In this document: one piece after another, positions 54,132 to 61,868 of the stretch
How positions within the stretch are numbered: the first letter of the stretch is position 1
Layout of the letters: every line of letters starts with the position of its first letter
Assembly: GCA_024690205.1 (NCBI GenBank)
Contig: JAILCX010000043.1
Location: 19,277-83,276, forward strand
Source of the DNA: Lachnospiraceae bacterium
GTDB lineage: Bacteria; Bacillota; Clostridia; Lachnospirales; Lachnospiraceae
Reading direction: 5' to 3'
DNA length: 64,000 nucleotides
Notes under the pieces: generated by a model
The model's input: the letters and a program-made list of their open reading frames with translations, nothing else
Databases searched by the model: none
Told to the model about the DNA's origin: nothing
Position numbers and translations under genes: made by a program

Positions 54132-54160
54132 ACGATATAATCTTTTTAATCCGTTGTCAA
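54132..54160 (-). promoter_or_regulatory. Promoter of the SulP gene (minus strand)
   Basis: On the minus strand TTGACA (54155-54160), 17 bp, TATCGT (54132-54137; an alternative -10, TATATC, is two bases closer). The gap shared with the CDF gene also has TATAAT at 54180-54185 on the plus strand, without a convincing -35. Confidence 0.55.
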
Positions 54161-54253
54161 CACAACTTTAAGGTCAGATTATAATATACTATTATATGGA
54201 ATCGGAACTGACGGTATAGTAAAATAGATTAAAATGCTGATAGGAGAAATAGG

Positions 54254-55387
54254 ATGAACGAAGGCGAAAAGATTTCTTACGACCGAAATAAAAAGATCAT
54301 ACATACAAGTATCATCGGCATTGCGGCGAATGTTCTGCTTGCCGGGTTTAAAGCCGTTATCGGACTTGCTTCAAATTCGATCGCGATAGTCATGGATGCC
54401 GTAAATAATATCTCGGATGCGGCAAGTTCAGTCATTACAATCGTTGGAACACGACTTGCCGGAAAGGAAGCCGATAAAAAGCATCCTTTCGGATACGGAA
54501 GGATAGAATATCTGAGTGCGATGGTTATCTCAGTCATCGTCCTTTATGCAGGTGTGACCGCTCTTACGGAATCGGTAAAGAAGATAATAGATCCAGAGAC
54601 TCCCGATTACAAGATCATATCCATAGTAATAGTAGCCGTTGCGGTTGTAGTAAAGATCGTTCTTGGACTATACGTAAAAAAGGTCGGAAAAGATACTCAT
54701 TCCGATTCTTTGGTAAATTCGGGTACAGATGCGCTGCTTGACTCAATAATATCTGCATCAACCATTGTTGCGGCGCTTATTTACCTTATTCTGGGCATCT
54801 CCCTTGAGGCGTGGCTCGGTGCTGTGATATCAATTATTATCATAAAGTCGGGATGGGATATGCTGAAAGGGACCATGTCCCAGATACTTGGCGAAAGGGT
54901 TGATCCGAAGATCGTAGTCGCCATCAAATCAACGATCAACGAGTTTCCTGAGGTTTCGGGAGCGTATGATCTTGTGTTGCATAATTACGGACCTGATACT
55001 TATAACGGTTCGGTTCATATTGAAATACCGGATACTCTTTCAGCAGGCGAGATCGATTCCCTTACGCGAAAACTTGTAACGAAGGTATATAGAGAACAAG
55101 GAGTTATACTTACGGCTGTCGGAGTATATTCGATCAACACCAAAGACCCGCATATAGTTGAAGTGCGCGATAAAGTAAGATCTATGGTCATGAAACATGA
55201 TCACGTTATCCAGATGCACGGTTTTTACATAGATATGGTGGAAAAACTCATAAGATTCGATGTTGTAATTAGTTTTGATGCAGATAACCGTCATGAGGTC
55301 TTTAGAGAGATCTGTTCTGAGATCAGGGAGGAATTCCCCGGCTATATGTTACAGGCAGGCCTTGATATGGATTACAGCGAACTTTAA
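54254..55387 (+). CDS. Cation diffusion facilitator with a manganese-type site
   Basis: This 377-residue exporter has six helices and a C-terminal ZT-dimer domain with an extra tail (about 300-377). The transport site reads N51-x3-D55 in helix 2 (MDAVNNISD) and D159-x3-D163 in helix 5 (SGTDALLDS). Zinc-type members have D-x3-D and H-x3-D; the N-D/D-D set is that of manganese exporters such as streptococcal MntE, so Mn efflux is the best guess. HPFGYGRIEYLS is typical of the family. TAGGAG precedes the ATG. A Fur-family gene follows 19 bases downstream, consistent with metal-controlled expression. Confidence 0.88.
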   Translation: MNEGEKISYDRNKKIIHTSIIGIAANVLLAGFKAVIGLASNSIAIVMDAVNNISDAASSVITIVGTRLAGKEADKKHPFGYGRIEYLSAMVISVIVLYAGVTALTESVKKIIDPETPDYKIISIVIVAVAVVVKIVLGLYVKKVGKDTHSDSLVNSGTDALLDSIISASTIVAALIYLILGISLEAWLGAVISIIIIKSGWDMLKGTMSQILGERVDPKIVVAIKSTINEFPEVSGAYDLVLHNYGPDTYNGSVHIEIPDTLSAGEIDSLTRKLVTKVYREQGVILTAVGVYSINTKDPHIVEVRDKVRSMVMKHDHVIQMHGFYIDMVEKLIRFDVVISFDADNRHEVFREICSEIREEFPGYMLQAGLDMDYSEL

Positions 55388-55406
55388 TAAAGCTGAGGAA
55401 ATCCTT

Positions 55407-55817
55407 ATGAAAAATACGTACAAAACAAAAGCAAGGGAAGAGATCATAGCGTTCCTTAAGGATAATCCGGACAAGAGATTTACCGCAAAGGAGATTTTTT
55501 CTGCCGTGAGCGGAAAATCAGGGAATATCAATAAGACAACTGTTTATAGGAATCTTGACAGATTTTGCGAAGAAGGGGACCTGATGAAGATCAAAGAACC
55601 AAATCAGGACTCCTGGTATTACCAGTATTCATCAGATCATGATCATTGTGATGAACATATGCATGCACAATGTAATACATGCGGAAAGATCTATCATCTT
55701 GAAAAGTCATTTGCTGACGAATTTGAAAAAAACTTATTTAATGAATACGGGTTGAAGATCAATCATTCAAAGACGGTCATTATCGGCAAATGCGATGAAT
55801 GCAGCAGAAATATATAG
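55407..55817 (+). CDS. Fur-family metalloregulator (Zur/Fur/Mur-like)
   Basis: This 136-residue regulator has the Fur winged helix (FTAKEIFSAV, then NKTTVYRNLDRFCEEGDLMK) and a metal-binding dimerisation half with SSDHDHCDEHMHAQCNTCG and a C-terminal CDEC, giving a structural Cys4 zinc site. TGAGGAA upstream selects ATG 55407; longer in-frame starts lie within the CDF gene. The metal sensed cannot be fixed from sequence. Neighbours are a Mn-type exporter and two COG0523-type GTPases, so Zn or Mn are likely. Confidence 0.92.
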   Translation: MKNTYKTKAREEIIAFLKDNPDKRFTAKEIFSAVSGKSGNINKTTVYRNLDRFCEEGDLMKIKEPNQDSWYYQYSSDHDHCDEHMHAQCNTCGKIYHLEKSFADEFEKNLFNEYGLKINHSKTVIIGKCDECSRNI

Positions 55818-55826
55818 CCGATCCTA

Positions 55827-55855
55827 TTGACATGATCAGAGTACCCGCTTATAAT
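55827..55855 (+). promoter_or_regulatory. Consensus promoter of the COG0523 GTPase genes
   Basis: TTGACA (55827-55832), 17 bp, TATAAT (55850-55855), a full consensus just after the regulator stop. An inverted repeat overlaps the expected transcription start. Confidence 0.88.
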
Positions 55856-55856
55856 A

Positions 55857-55871
55857 TGCAACTGAGTTGCA
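55857..55871. promoter_or_regulatory. Inverted repeat, candidate Fur-family operator
   Basis: TGCAACTGAGTTGCA: perfect 6-bp arms around three bases, starting two bases after the -10 element. It is well placed to repress the GTPase operon and is probably the site of the Fur-family protein encoded next door, though the sequence is not a known Fur box I can name with certainty. Confidence 0.6.
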
Positions 55872-55901
55872 ATTTGTCAGTTTTTTTTGAGGAGATAAAT
55901 C

Positions 55902-57014
55902 ATGTCTACAAAGGAAGTTCCGATAGTGATCATAACCGGATATCTCGGGTCCGGCAAAACCACACTTATGCAGAATATCTTAAAACAGGAGCAAAGAAAG
56001 GTTGCTCTTATCGTGAATGATATGGGAAGCATCAACATAGATGCCTCCATATTAAGTAAAACCGGAAACAGGGTAGCTCAGGTTGAAATGGTTGAAATGC
56101 AGAACGGATGTATATGCTGTACTCTCCGAGATGAATTTATGGCAGAGATAGAAAGACTGTCTTCGGATAATAGCATTGAAGCTATATTCGTTGAAGCATC
56201 AGGCATCAGTGAGCCTTCGTCAATAGCGGGTGCATTTTTGAATTATGTAGAAATGACGGAAGATACCAGAGTATATCTTAAGAGCGTCGTTTCCGTAGTT
56301 GATGTTGACAGGATATACAGAGAATTTTTGAACACTCTGACCGAAGATGAAGATACGGAAGACGGAGATGTGATAAACCTTATAATCGATCAGATAGAAT
56401 TCTGCAGTCTGATGATCTTAAATAAAACAGATCTTCTTACTAAAGAACAACTCGAAGAAGTGAAAGTGGGATTGCGTAATCTCCAACAGGAAGCAAAAAT
56501 GATCGAATGTGTAAACGGTCAGGTTGAATTGGAACAGCTGATTAACCATGATGATTTTGATTTCGATGAGGTTGAAGCATACAGTGCCGTACAACGTGCT
56601 CTGAATAACTGTGAGCACGATGATGAAAAGGCCTGTGTAGATGAATACGGTATTTCATCTTTCGTATTTGAGGAAAAAAGGCCGTTTAACAGAGATGCAT
56701 TCAACAAGTTGATAGAGGATTATCCGAATGTACTTATCAGATCCAAGGGCTATATATGGTTTTCGGATGACTGGAAGCATATACAGTTATTTGAACAGGC
56801 CGGTAGAAATGCATCGATAACCGAGCTTACGGAATGGGTGAGTGCCTGGCCGGATGATGAGCTTGATAAGGTTGTAGCCGATTTTCCTGACATAAAGGAT
56901 GACTGGGATGAAACATATGGGGACAGATGCAATCAGGTCGTTTTTATCGGTAAAGGATATGAAAAAGCCGAGATAGTCAAATTACTGTATGATTGCCTTG
57001 AAGAGGTAGGGTGA
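55902..57014 (+). CDS. COG0523/CobW-family metallochaperone GTPase
   Basis: This 370-residue G3E GTPase has Walker A GYLGSGKTTL (about residues 12-21), the metal motif C-x-C-C in NGCICCTLRDE (about 72-82), Walker B region AIFVEASGISEPSS, NKTD, and a C-terminal CobW_C domain (KGYIWFSDDWKHIQLF). Such proteins deliver zinc or another metal to targets under limitation. It has its own consensus promoter and operator-like repeat. TGAGGAGA precedes the ATG. It is followed one base later by a second G3E-type gene. Confidence 0.93.
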   Translation: MSTKEVPIVIITGYLGSGKTTLMQNILKQEQRKVALIVNDMGSINIDASILSKTGNRVAQVEMVEMQNGCICCTLRDEFMAEIERLSSDNSIEAIFVEASGISEPSSIAGAFLNYVEMTEDTRVYLKSVVSVVDVDRIYREFLNTLTEDEDTEDGDVINLIIDQIEFCSLMILNKTDLLTKEQLEEVKVGLRNLQQEAKMIECVNGQVELEQLINHDDFDFDEVEAYSAVQRALNNCEHDDEKACVDEYGISSFVFEEKRPFNRDAFNKLIEDYPNVLIRSKGYIWFSDDWKHIQLFEQAGRNASITELTEWVSAWPDDELDKVVADFPDIKDDWDETYGDRCNQVVFIGKGYEKAEIVKLLYDCLEEVG

Positions 57015-57015
57015 G

Positions 57016-57948
57016 TTGGGAACCGTATTTTTTGTAAATGGCTTCCTCGAAGCCGGCAAAACAACGTTTATAAAGGAACTTATAAGCAGAGAGTCTTTTC
57101 GGATATCCGGAAAGACTCTGATCATTTTATGTGAGGAAGGTGACCTGGAATATGAAGAAGCCGAACTTACAGGAACCAATTCCGTTTTGGAAGTGATCGA
57201 AAACGAAAAAGATTTCAACGAAGAAAATATCCTTTATCTTGTAAGAAAGCACATGCCCGAGCAGGTGATAGTCGAATTTAACGGAATGTGGGACAGAAAG
57301 AATCTTTGCTTTCCGGGTTTCTGGGAAGATATCATGGAGATTGCGGTATTTGATGCATCGACATTTAAACTGTGCGCCGACAACATGCGCTCACTTTTGG
57401 CCGAGCAGGTACGTAATGCGGAGCTTGTGATCTTTTACAAAGCTGATGAGGTGAGAGATAAACTGGCTGTTTTTGCAAGGAATATTAAAGCGATTAACGC
57501 TCAGGCTTCATTTGTGTTTAGCGGAGCTGAAGGTGATATCATACTTGAGCCTGATGAGAATCTTCCATATGACATAAAAAGCGATCATCTTGAACTTGAT
57601 GATCTTGGCTTTGCCGTAATGTGCATGGATTCACTTGAAAGATATGAAGTGTATGAAGGAAAGAAGGTACACTTTATTGCAAGAGCATACGAAATGAAGG
57701 AAAACAGTGATCGTGAATTCGTCGCCGGACGACTGATCCTTACATGCTGTGAATATGACTTGACTTTTACCGGGATCATATGTGGATATCCCAAGGCATA
57801 TGAGCTTGATAATAAAGAATGGGTAGAGGTGACGGGGCTGATCAGAGTGGCATATGACGAAGAAATGGATCGGGATATTCCGGTATGTAAGGTATTGGAT
57901 CTTAAAAGATGCGATGCTCCTTTAAATGAGTTTGTATCAATGATCTGA
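57016..57948 (+). CDS. G3E-type GTPase fused to a CC-motif (DUF1980-like) domain
   Basis: This 310-residue protein starts with a P-loop GTPase (GFLEAGKTTFIKEL, IVEFNGMW, IFYKADEV) of about 200 residues that lacks the C-x-C-C metal motif of CobW proteins. From about residue 215 it changes to a beta-rich domain, KVHFIARAYEMKENSDREFV then GRLILTCCEYDLTFTGIICG and WVEVTGLIRV, which resembles the C-terminal half of DUF1980/TIGR03943 proteins. The start is TTG at 57016, with GAGGTAGGG upstream. It is coupled to the COG0523 gene. The two may form a metal-insertion pair; the membrane permease partner of DUF1980 proteins is not visible here. Confidence 0.83.
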   Translation: MGTVFFVNGFLEAGKTTFIKELISRESFRISGKTLIILCEEGDLEYEEAELTGTNSVLEVIENEKDFNEENILYLVRKHMPEQVIVEFNGMWDRKNLCFPGFWEDIMEIAVFDASTFKLCADNMRSLLAEQVRNAELVIFYKADEVRDKLAVFARNIKAINAQASFVFSGAEGDIILEPDENLPYDIKSDHLELDDLGFAVMCMDSLERYEVYEGKKVHFIARAYEMKENSDREFVAGRLILTCCEYDLTFTGIICGYPKAYELDNKEWVEVTGLIRVAYDEEMDRDIPVCKVLDLKRCDAPLNEFVSMI

Positions 57949-58031
57949 CAACAGAATCTGTTGAATTAAACATAATAATCAAAGATAATGTATTTGAGTA
58001 GTTTATTTGATGACGAAAAGAAGGCAGACCT

Positions 58032-58577
58032 ATGATCATTCTTATAACAGGAGCTTCACATACCGGGAAAACGCTTCTGGCACAAAGATTTCTCGAAAAA
58101 TACAGTTATCCTTATCTATCGATCGACCATCTTAAGATGGGCTTGATCCGAAGCGGGAATACCCCGCTGACGCCTGAGGATGACTATGATCTCACGGAAT
58201 ATCTGTGGCCGATCGTACGGGAGATCATAAAAACAGCTATAGAGAATGAGCAAAATCTTATTGTTGAGGGCTGCTATATTCCATTTGCATGGAGAAAGGA
58301 CTTTGATGACCGGTATTTACAGTCGATCCGTTTTATTTGCCTTGCCTTGAGCGATGATTATATCGGAAACCACTTTGACGAGATCATCGATCATGAGTCG
58401 GATATAGAAAAAAGGCTCATTGATGCTGACTGTACGATGGAATCTTTAAATTCCGCAAATCGGAATATTATTGACGGCTTTTTGAATGCCGGGGAAAATA
58501 TCGTGCTTATTGATTCTGATTATGAAAAGACGATCGATGAGCTGATATATAAGGAAATATCGGGTATGAAACCATGA
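58032..58577 (+). CDS. Small P-loop ATPase/kinase-like protein
   Basis: This 181-residue protein has a Walker A GASHTGKT at residues 7-14 and a following SIDHLKMGLIRSG segment, like zeta-toxin/AAA-type small kinases. NLIVEGCYIPFAWRKDF may carry the second acidic motif. No toxin or phosphotransferase partner is adjacent. The substrate is unknown. AAGAAGG precedes the ATG, and the 83-bp gap before it is AT-rich with a short dyad (CAACAG/CTGTTG, 57949-57963). Confidence 0.75.
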   Translation: MIILITGASHTGKTLLAQRFLEKYSYPYLSIDHLKMGLIRSGNTPLTPEDDYDLTEYLWPIVREIIKTAIENEQNLIVEGCYIPFAWRKDFDDRYLQSIRFICLALSDDYIGNHFDEIIDHESDIEKRLIDADCTMESLNSANRNIIDGFLNAGENIVLIDSDYEKTIDELIYKEISGMKP

Positions 58578-58653
58578 GTCTTTTTGGTGGCTCGTTTGGT
58601 GCGGAGATCATAGTAAAAAAGAATTCCGGATGCCGAATTCGTGACAAAAGTCA

Positions 58654-58662
58654 TGGTAAAAT
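58654..58662 (+). promoter_or_regulatory. Extended -10 promoter of the ABC export operon
   Basis: TGGTAAAAT is an extended -10 (TG-n-TAAAAT). No good -35 is visible. A 5-bp hairpin (TCACT/AGTGA, 58673-58688) follows in the leader, just before GGAGG at 58691. Confidence 0.45.
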
Positions 58663-58704
58663 AGTTCTTTTTTCACTACAAAAAGTGAGTGGAGGAAAAT
58701 TATA

Positions 58705-58734
58705 ATGAGTGTATCAGACGTAGTACAAGTCTGA
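58705..58734 (+). CDS. Possible 9-residue leader peptide (MSVSDVVQV)
   Basis: An ATG at 58705 follows GGAGG (58691-58695) at a normal distance and opens nine codons ending in TGA at 58732-58734. The codons fill the left arm and loop of a 15-bp hairpin (58705-58719 with 58729-58743) that also reaches towards the ABC gene's ribosome site at 58753. This matches translation- or transcription-attenuation leaders of inducible exporters. Such short frames can arise by chance, so the call is tentative. Confidence 0.45.
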   Translation: MSVSDVVQV

Positions 58735-58743
58735 CACACTCAT
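58705..58743 (+). promoter_or_regulatory. Leader hairpin upstream of the ABC exporter gene
   Basis: A 15-bp inverted repeat with one A-C mismatch and a nine-base loop, followed by TTATTAT. It could be an attenuator controlling the export operon or an operator. The start codon of the ABC gene is 24 bp downstream. Confidence 0.6.
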
Positions 58744-58766
58744 TTATTATATGGAGAGAAAAAGAC

Positions 58767-59519
58767 ATGGGAACGATTCTAAAAACAAAGGATCTTACAA
58801 AGAAGTATGACGGCAGGGTCGTGGTTGACAACTTAAATCTTACCATCGAAGAAGGAGAGATATTCGGACTTTTGGGACCCAACGGGGCAGGTAAGAGTAC
58901 CACTATGAACATGATCTGCGGGATAGTAAAACCGACCTTGGGAAGTGTGGAGTTTCACAGTAAGGAATTTGATAAACATCGTAAAGAATTGATAGTAAAG
59001 CTCGGATACATCCCTCAAGAGCTGGCTATTCACGGTAATCTTAAGGCGTGGGAAAATGTGGAATTGTTTACTTCCCTTTATGGAATAAAGGGCACGGAGC
59101 TTAAAAAAAGGATCGATGAATCTCTTGAATATGTGGGATTGTTGGAAAAGAAAAATGATTATGCTAAAACATTTTCCGGTGGTATGAAGAGGAGGCTGAA
59201 TATTGCCTGCGCTTTGGGCCATCATCCGGATCTTCTGATCTTTGATGAGCCTACAGTCGGTATAGATCCCCAGTCAAGAAACTTTATCCTTGAAAAGATC
59301 AGGGAATCTAACAAAAAAGGAGCCACTGTCATCTATACCAGTCATTACATGGAAGAGGTAGAGGCAATATGCAGCAGGATAGCAATAATGGATAACGGTA
59401 AAGTGATCGCAACAGGAACAAGTGAAGAACTGAAAAAAATGGTTGTAGAAGATACTTCATTGATCACATTGGAAGAAGTTTTCCTTACATTGACTGGGAA
59501 GAAGTTGAGGGATTATTAA
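58767..59519 (+). CDS. ABC-2 type exporter ATP-binding protein
   Basis: This 250-residue ATPase has Walker A GPNGAGKSTT (about residues 37-46), signature FSGGMKRRLN (about 136-145), Walker B LLIFDEPTVGID and the H-loop in YTSHYMEEVE. GGAGAG at 58753-58758 selects ATG 58767; an upstream in-frame start at 58689 runs through the leader hairpin and is not favoured. It drives the two ABC-2 permeases encoded next, one base downstream. Such systems export drugs, lantibiotics or lipids; the substrate is unknown. Confidence 0.93.
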   Translation: MGTILKTKDLTKKYDGRVVVDNLNLTIEEGEIFGLLGPNGAGKSTTMNMICGIVKPTLGSVEFHSKEFDKHRKELIVKLGYIPQELAIHGNLKAWENVELFTSLYGIKGTELKKRIDESLEYVGLLEKKNDYAKTFSGGMKRRLNIACALGHHPDLLIFDEPTVGIDPQSRNFILEKIRESNKKGATVIYTSHYMEEVEAICSRIAIMDNGKVIATGTSEELKKMVVEDTSLITLEEVFLTLTGKKLRDY

Positions 59520-59520
59520 T

Positions 59521-60621
59521 ATGATCAGGTATCTTATTAAAAATAATTTCAAATTGATGATGCGAAGTGCAACGAATATCCTGCTGTACATAATAACCCC
59601 CGTGATACTGGTTGCATTGCTTTCAAGCGCATTTGGAGATCTCCTTGAAAAGTATAAAACGGATGGCATTATTAAGGCGGGATATTGTATCAACGCTGAA
59701 GATACAGATGTTAAGTCGCAGCTTTTGGCAGAGCAGGTCAGGATTGCGGCAAATGAAAGTGATATGATCCTGACGGAGTACCCTGAGTGCGAAGTAGAAA
59801 AAAAGATCCTGGAAGACGATCTGGCAGGATTCATTGTATTTGAAAAAGATGGTGAATATACGATATATGAGAACGGTGAGCATAAATATGAGGCAAAAGC
59901 TCTGAATTATCTGATAAGCAGTGTTAATGAGCATATTGCACAGTTCATGCTTGATGCATATAGGAGCGACACGCCACCCGAAGCGGAGATTACAATAGAA
60001 CATCCGCTGTATATGGAACCGATAGAAGCTACGGATTATTATGGGATTATAGAAGTGATATATTTTGGCTGGTGCGCGGTTGTATGTGGCGCGGGCATAT
60101 TTACTGCTGAGAAGAAATATCATATCGGAAAGAAACTGAAGGTATCAGGACTTTCGGAACTACAGCTTTTCCTTGGAAAGTTTATACCTATGCTTCTGGT
60201 GGTGTCGATATCATCTTTACTTACGGCAGGGATAACAATACTGCTTTTTGGAGTACACTGGGGAAGCCCGCTTTTATCGGCTTTGATAGTTGTGCTTTCA
60301 TCTGCAGCTGCAACAGCATTCGGACTGATGTTTTATAACATAACGGGAAACGTGGTAGTTACGATAATCACGGTATTTGCCATTGTATGGGTGGCAGGAT
60401 TCGTCGGAGGAAGTTTTGAAACTTATATGTTATCGACTCAGCCGCAGGTTCTTAAGGATATTTCACCCATCTATCATATTAACAGGGCTCTTACGGAGCT
60501 TTCGTGCATGGGACGCAGCGATTATACCGGAAGCGCTGTAATGTACTGCATCATGATAATGTTCGTAAGCGCCTGTGTAGCAGTATTTGCCGGATATATA
60601 AGAAGGAGGAAGGGTGAATGA
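59521..60621 (+). CDS. ABC-2 type exporter permease A
   Basis: This 366-residue permease has one N-terminal helix (about 18-38), an extracellular domain (40-175), and five C-terminal helices with the ABC-2 motif region YFGWCAVVCGAGIFTAEKKYHIGKKLKVSG. It overlaps the second permease by four bases (ATGA). Leu codons here are often CTG, unlike the CTT-dominated genes of most of the window. Confidence 0.88.
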   Translation: MIRYLIKNNFKLMMRSATNILLYIITPVILVALLSSAFGDLLEKYKTDGIIKAGYCINAEDTDVKSQLLAEQVRIAANESDMILTEYPECEVEKKILEDDLAGFIVFEKDGEYTIYENGEHKYEAKALNYLISSVNEHIAQFMLDAYRSDTPPEAEITIEHPLYMEPIEATDYYGIIEVIYFGWCAVVCGAGIFTAEKKYHIGKKLKVSGLSELQLFLGKFIPMLLVVSISSLLTAGITILLFGVHWGSPLLSALIVVLSSAAATAFGLMFYNITGNVVVTIITVFAIVWVAGFVGGSFETYMLSTQPQVLKDISPIYHINRALTELSCMGRSDYTGSAVMYCIMIMFVSACVAVFAGYIRRRKGE

Positions 60622-61868
60622 AGACAATGATAAAAATGAGTATGAAACTGCTGCTTAGGACAAAAGCATTCTGGTTCTTCCTGATCCTGACACCTATCCT
60701 GTCCACATTGATCTTAAAATCACAATTTGACAGTTCTGCGGCTTACACGCAAAAAGATGAGGGAATTGTGATAGAACTTTCCGGAGCTGATGAAAAAGTT
60801 GCCTATAACGGGGGAAACGGGGAGTACCTGGTAAAGGTTTATGACGCGTCAAAAAGCATCTTTTCTGAAAAGATGATAAAGATGCTGGCCCAATCCGGAA
60901 TGTATATGATATGCAGATGCGATCTTTCCGGTCAGGGGGATGTATTTACAGAAAGTTTTATTAAGATGCATATGAAACGCGACGGTTTCGAAGACAGGAT
61001 GGGCGCTGCGTTATATATATATCCGGGGTTTGGAACAGCTGGATCAGCAGAAGAAATGTTTGAAAATATTAAGCTTTATGCCATGTCGGATGATGAAAGG
61101 ACCAATCTGCTTAAGAAGGATATGACCTTTTTTGTAAACGGTGCAGCATATGATGGTAAGAAATTCACGGATGCACTTGACAGTGTGTATGATAACAAAA
61201 AAGTGATCACTGTATCCGGAAAAGCAGGAAGCACACTTACTGCAGAACAGGTCAATAATAAGACACAGATCGGATACGCCTTTGCATTTATGACACTGGG
61301 ATTTGTATTCTGCGGAGTGTTTGTAGCACATGCAACGATCAATGAACAGAAAAACGGCGTGTTTACAAGGATAAGCCTGACTAAGGCGGGCCCGGTGCAG
61401 TACTTTGTTTCTAAGCTGGTCACCGCAGTCGTTATCTCGCTTATGTCCACCGGCGTGATGGGGATGTGCAGCCTGCTCCTTTGCAGTGATGACCTTGGCA
61501 TGAGCAGAGGGAAATATCTTTTTATGATCTTCCTGCTTGGACTGATCTTCAGCTCGATCAGCATGCTTTTGGGAATACTAATTGGAGATGTTATGAGCGC
61601 AAATGTTGCGGCATTCTCTGTGTGGTGTCTGTCAGCACTCTTAAGCGGTCTGTATTTTCCTTTGGATGATGTATCTGATCATATAAATATACTGGCATCG
61701 CTGATGCCACAGAAATGGTTTTTAAACGCTGCAGAAAAGATAATCACCGGCGATAATTCGGCTTATGGTATGGTATTATGTATAACAGTAGTTTACTTGT
61801 GCGTTGTGATCAGTACAGGCAGTCTGGGTATCAAGCTTAAAAGGATAAGCGAATGGGGAGATTCTTAA
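60618..61868 (+). CDS. ABC-2 type exporter permease B
   Basis: This 416-residue permease has the same plan as its neighbour: N-terminal helix, extracellular domain (about 40-210), then six helices with HATINEQKNGVFTRISLTKAG, the ABC-2 cytoplasmic coupling segment. It probably pairs with permease A as a heterodimer. Its last 16 bases overlap the kinase gene, so transport and signalling genes are translated together. CTG is again frequent. Confidence 0.88.
   Translation: MKTMIKMSMKLLLRTKAFWFFLILTPILSTLILKSQFDSSAAYTQKDEGIVIELSGADEKVAYNGGNGEYLVKVYDASKSIFSEKMIKMLAQSGMYMICRCDLSGQGDVFTESFIKMHMKRDGFEDRMGAALYIYPGFGTAGSAEEMFENIKLYAMSDDERTNLLKKDMTFFVNGAAYDGKKFTDALDSVYDNKKVITVSGKAGSTLTAEQVNNKTQIGYAFAFMTLGFVFCGVFVAHATINEQKNGVFTRISLTKAGPVQYFVSKLVTAVVISLMSTGVMGMCSLLLCSDDLGMSRGKYLFMIFLLGLIFSSISMLLGILIGDVMSANVAAFSVWCLSALLSGLYFPLDDVSDHINILASLMPQKWFLNAAEKIITGDNSAYGMVLCITVVYLCVVISTGSLGIKLKRISEWGDS

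Noticed and set aside
55799..56020. 73-codon frame spanning the end of the Fur gene and the start of the COG0523 gene
   Set aside because: It crosses a consensus promoter and both flanking genes, and its product has no motif.
57949..57970. Terminator after the G3E-CC gene
   Set aside because: The CAACAG/CTGTTG dyad is only 6 bp and no T-run follows.
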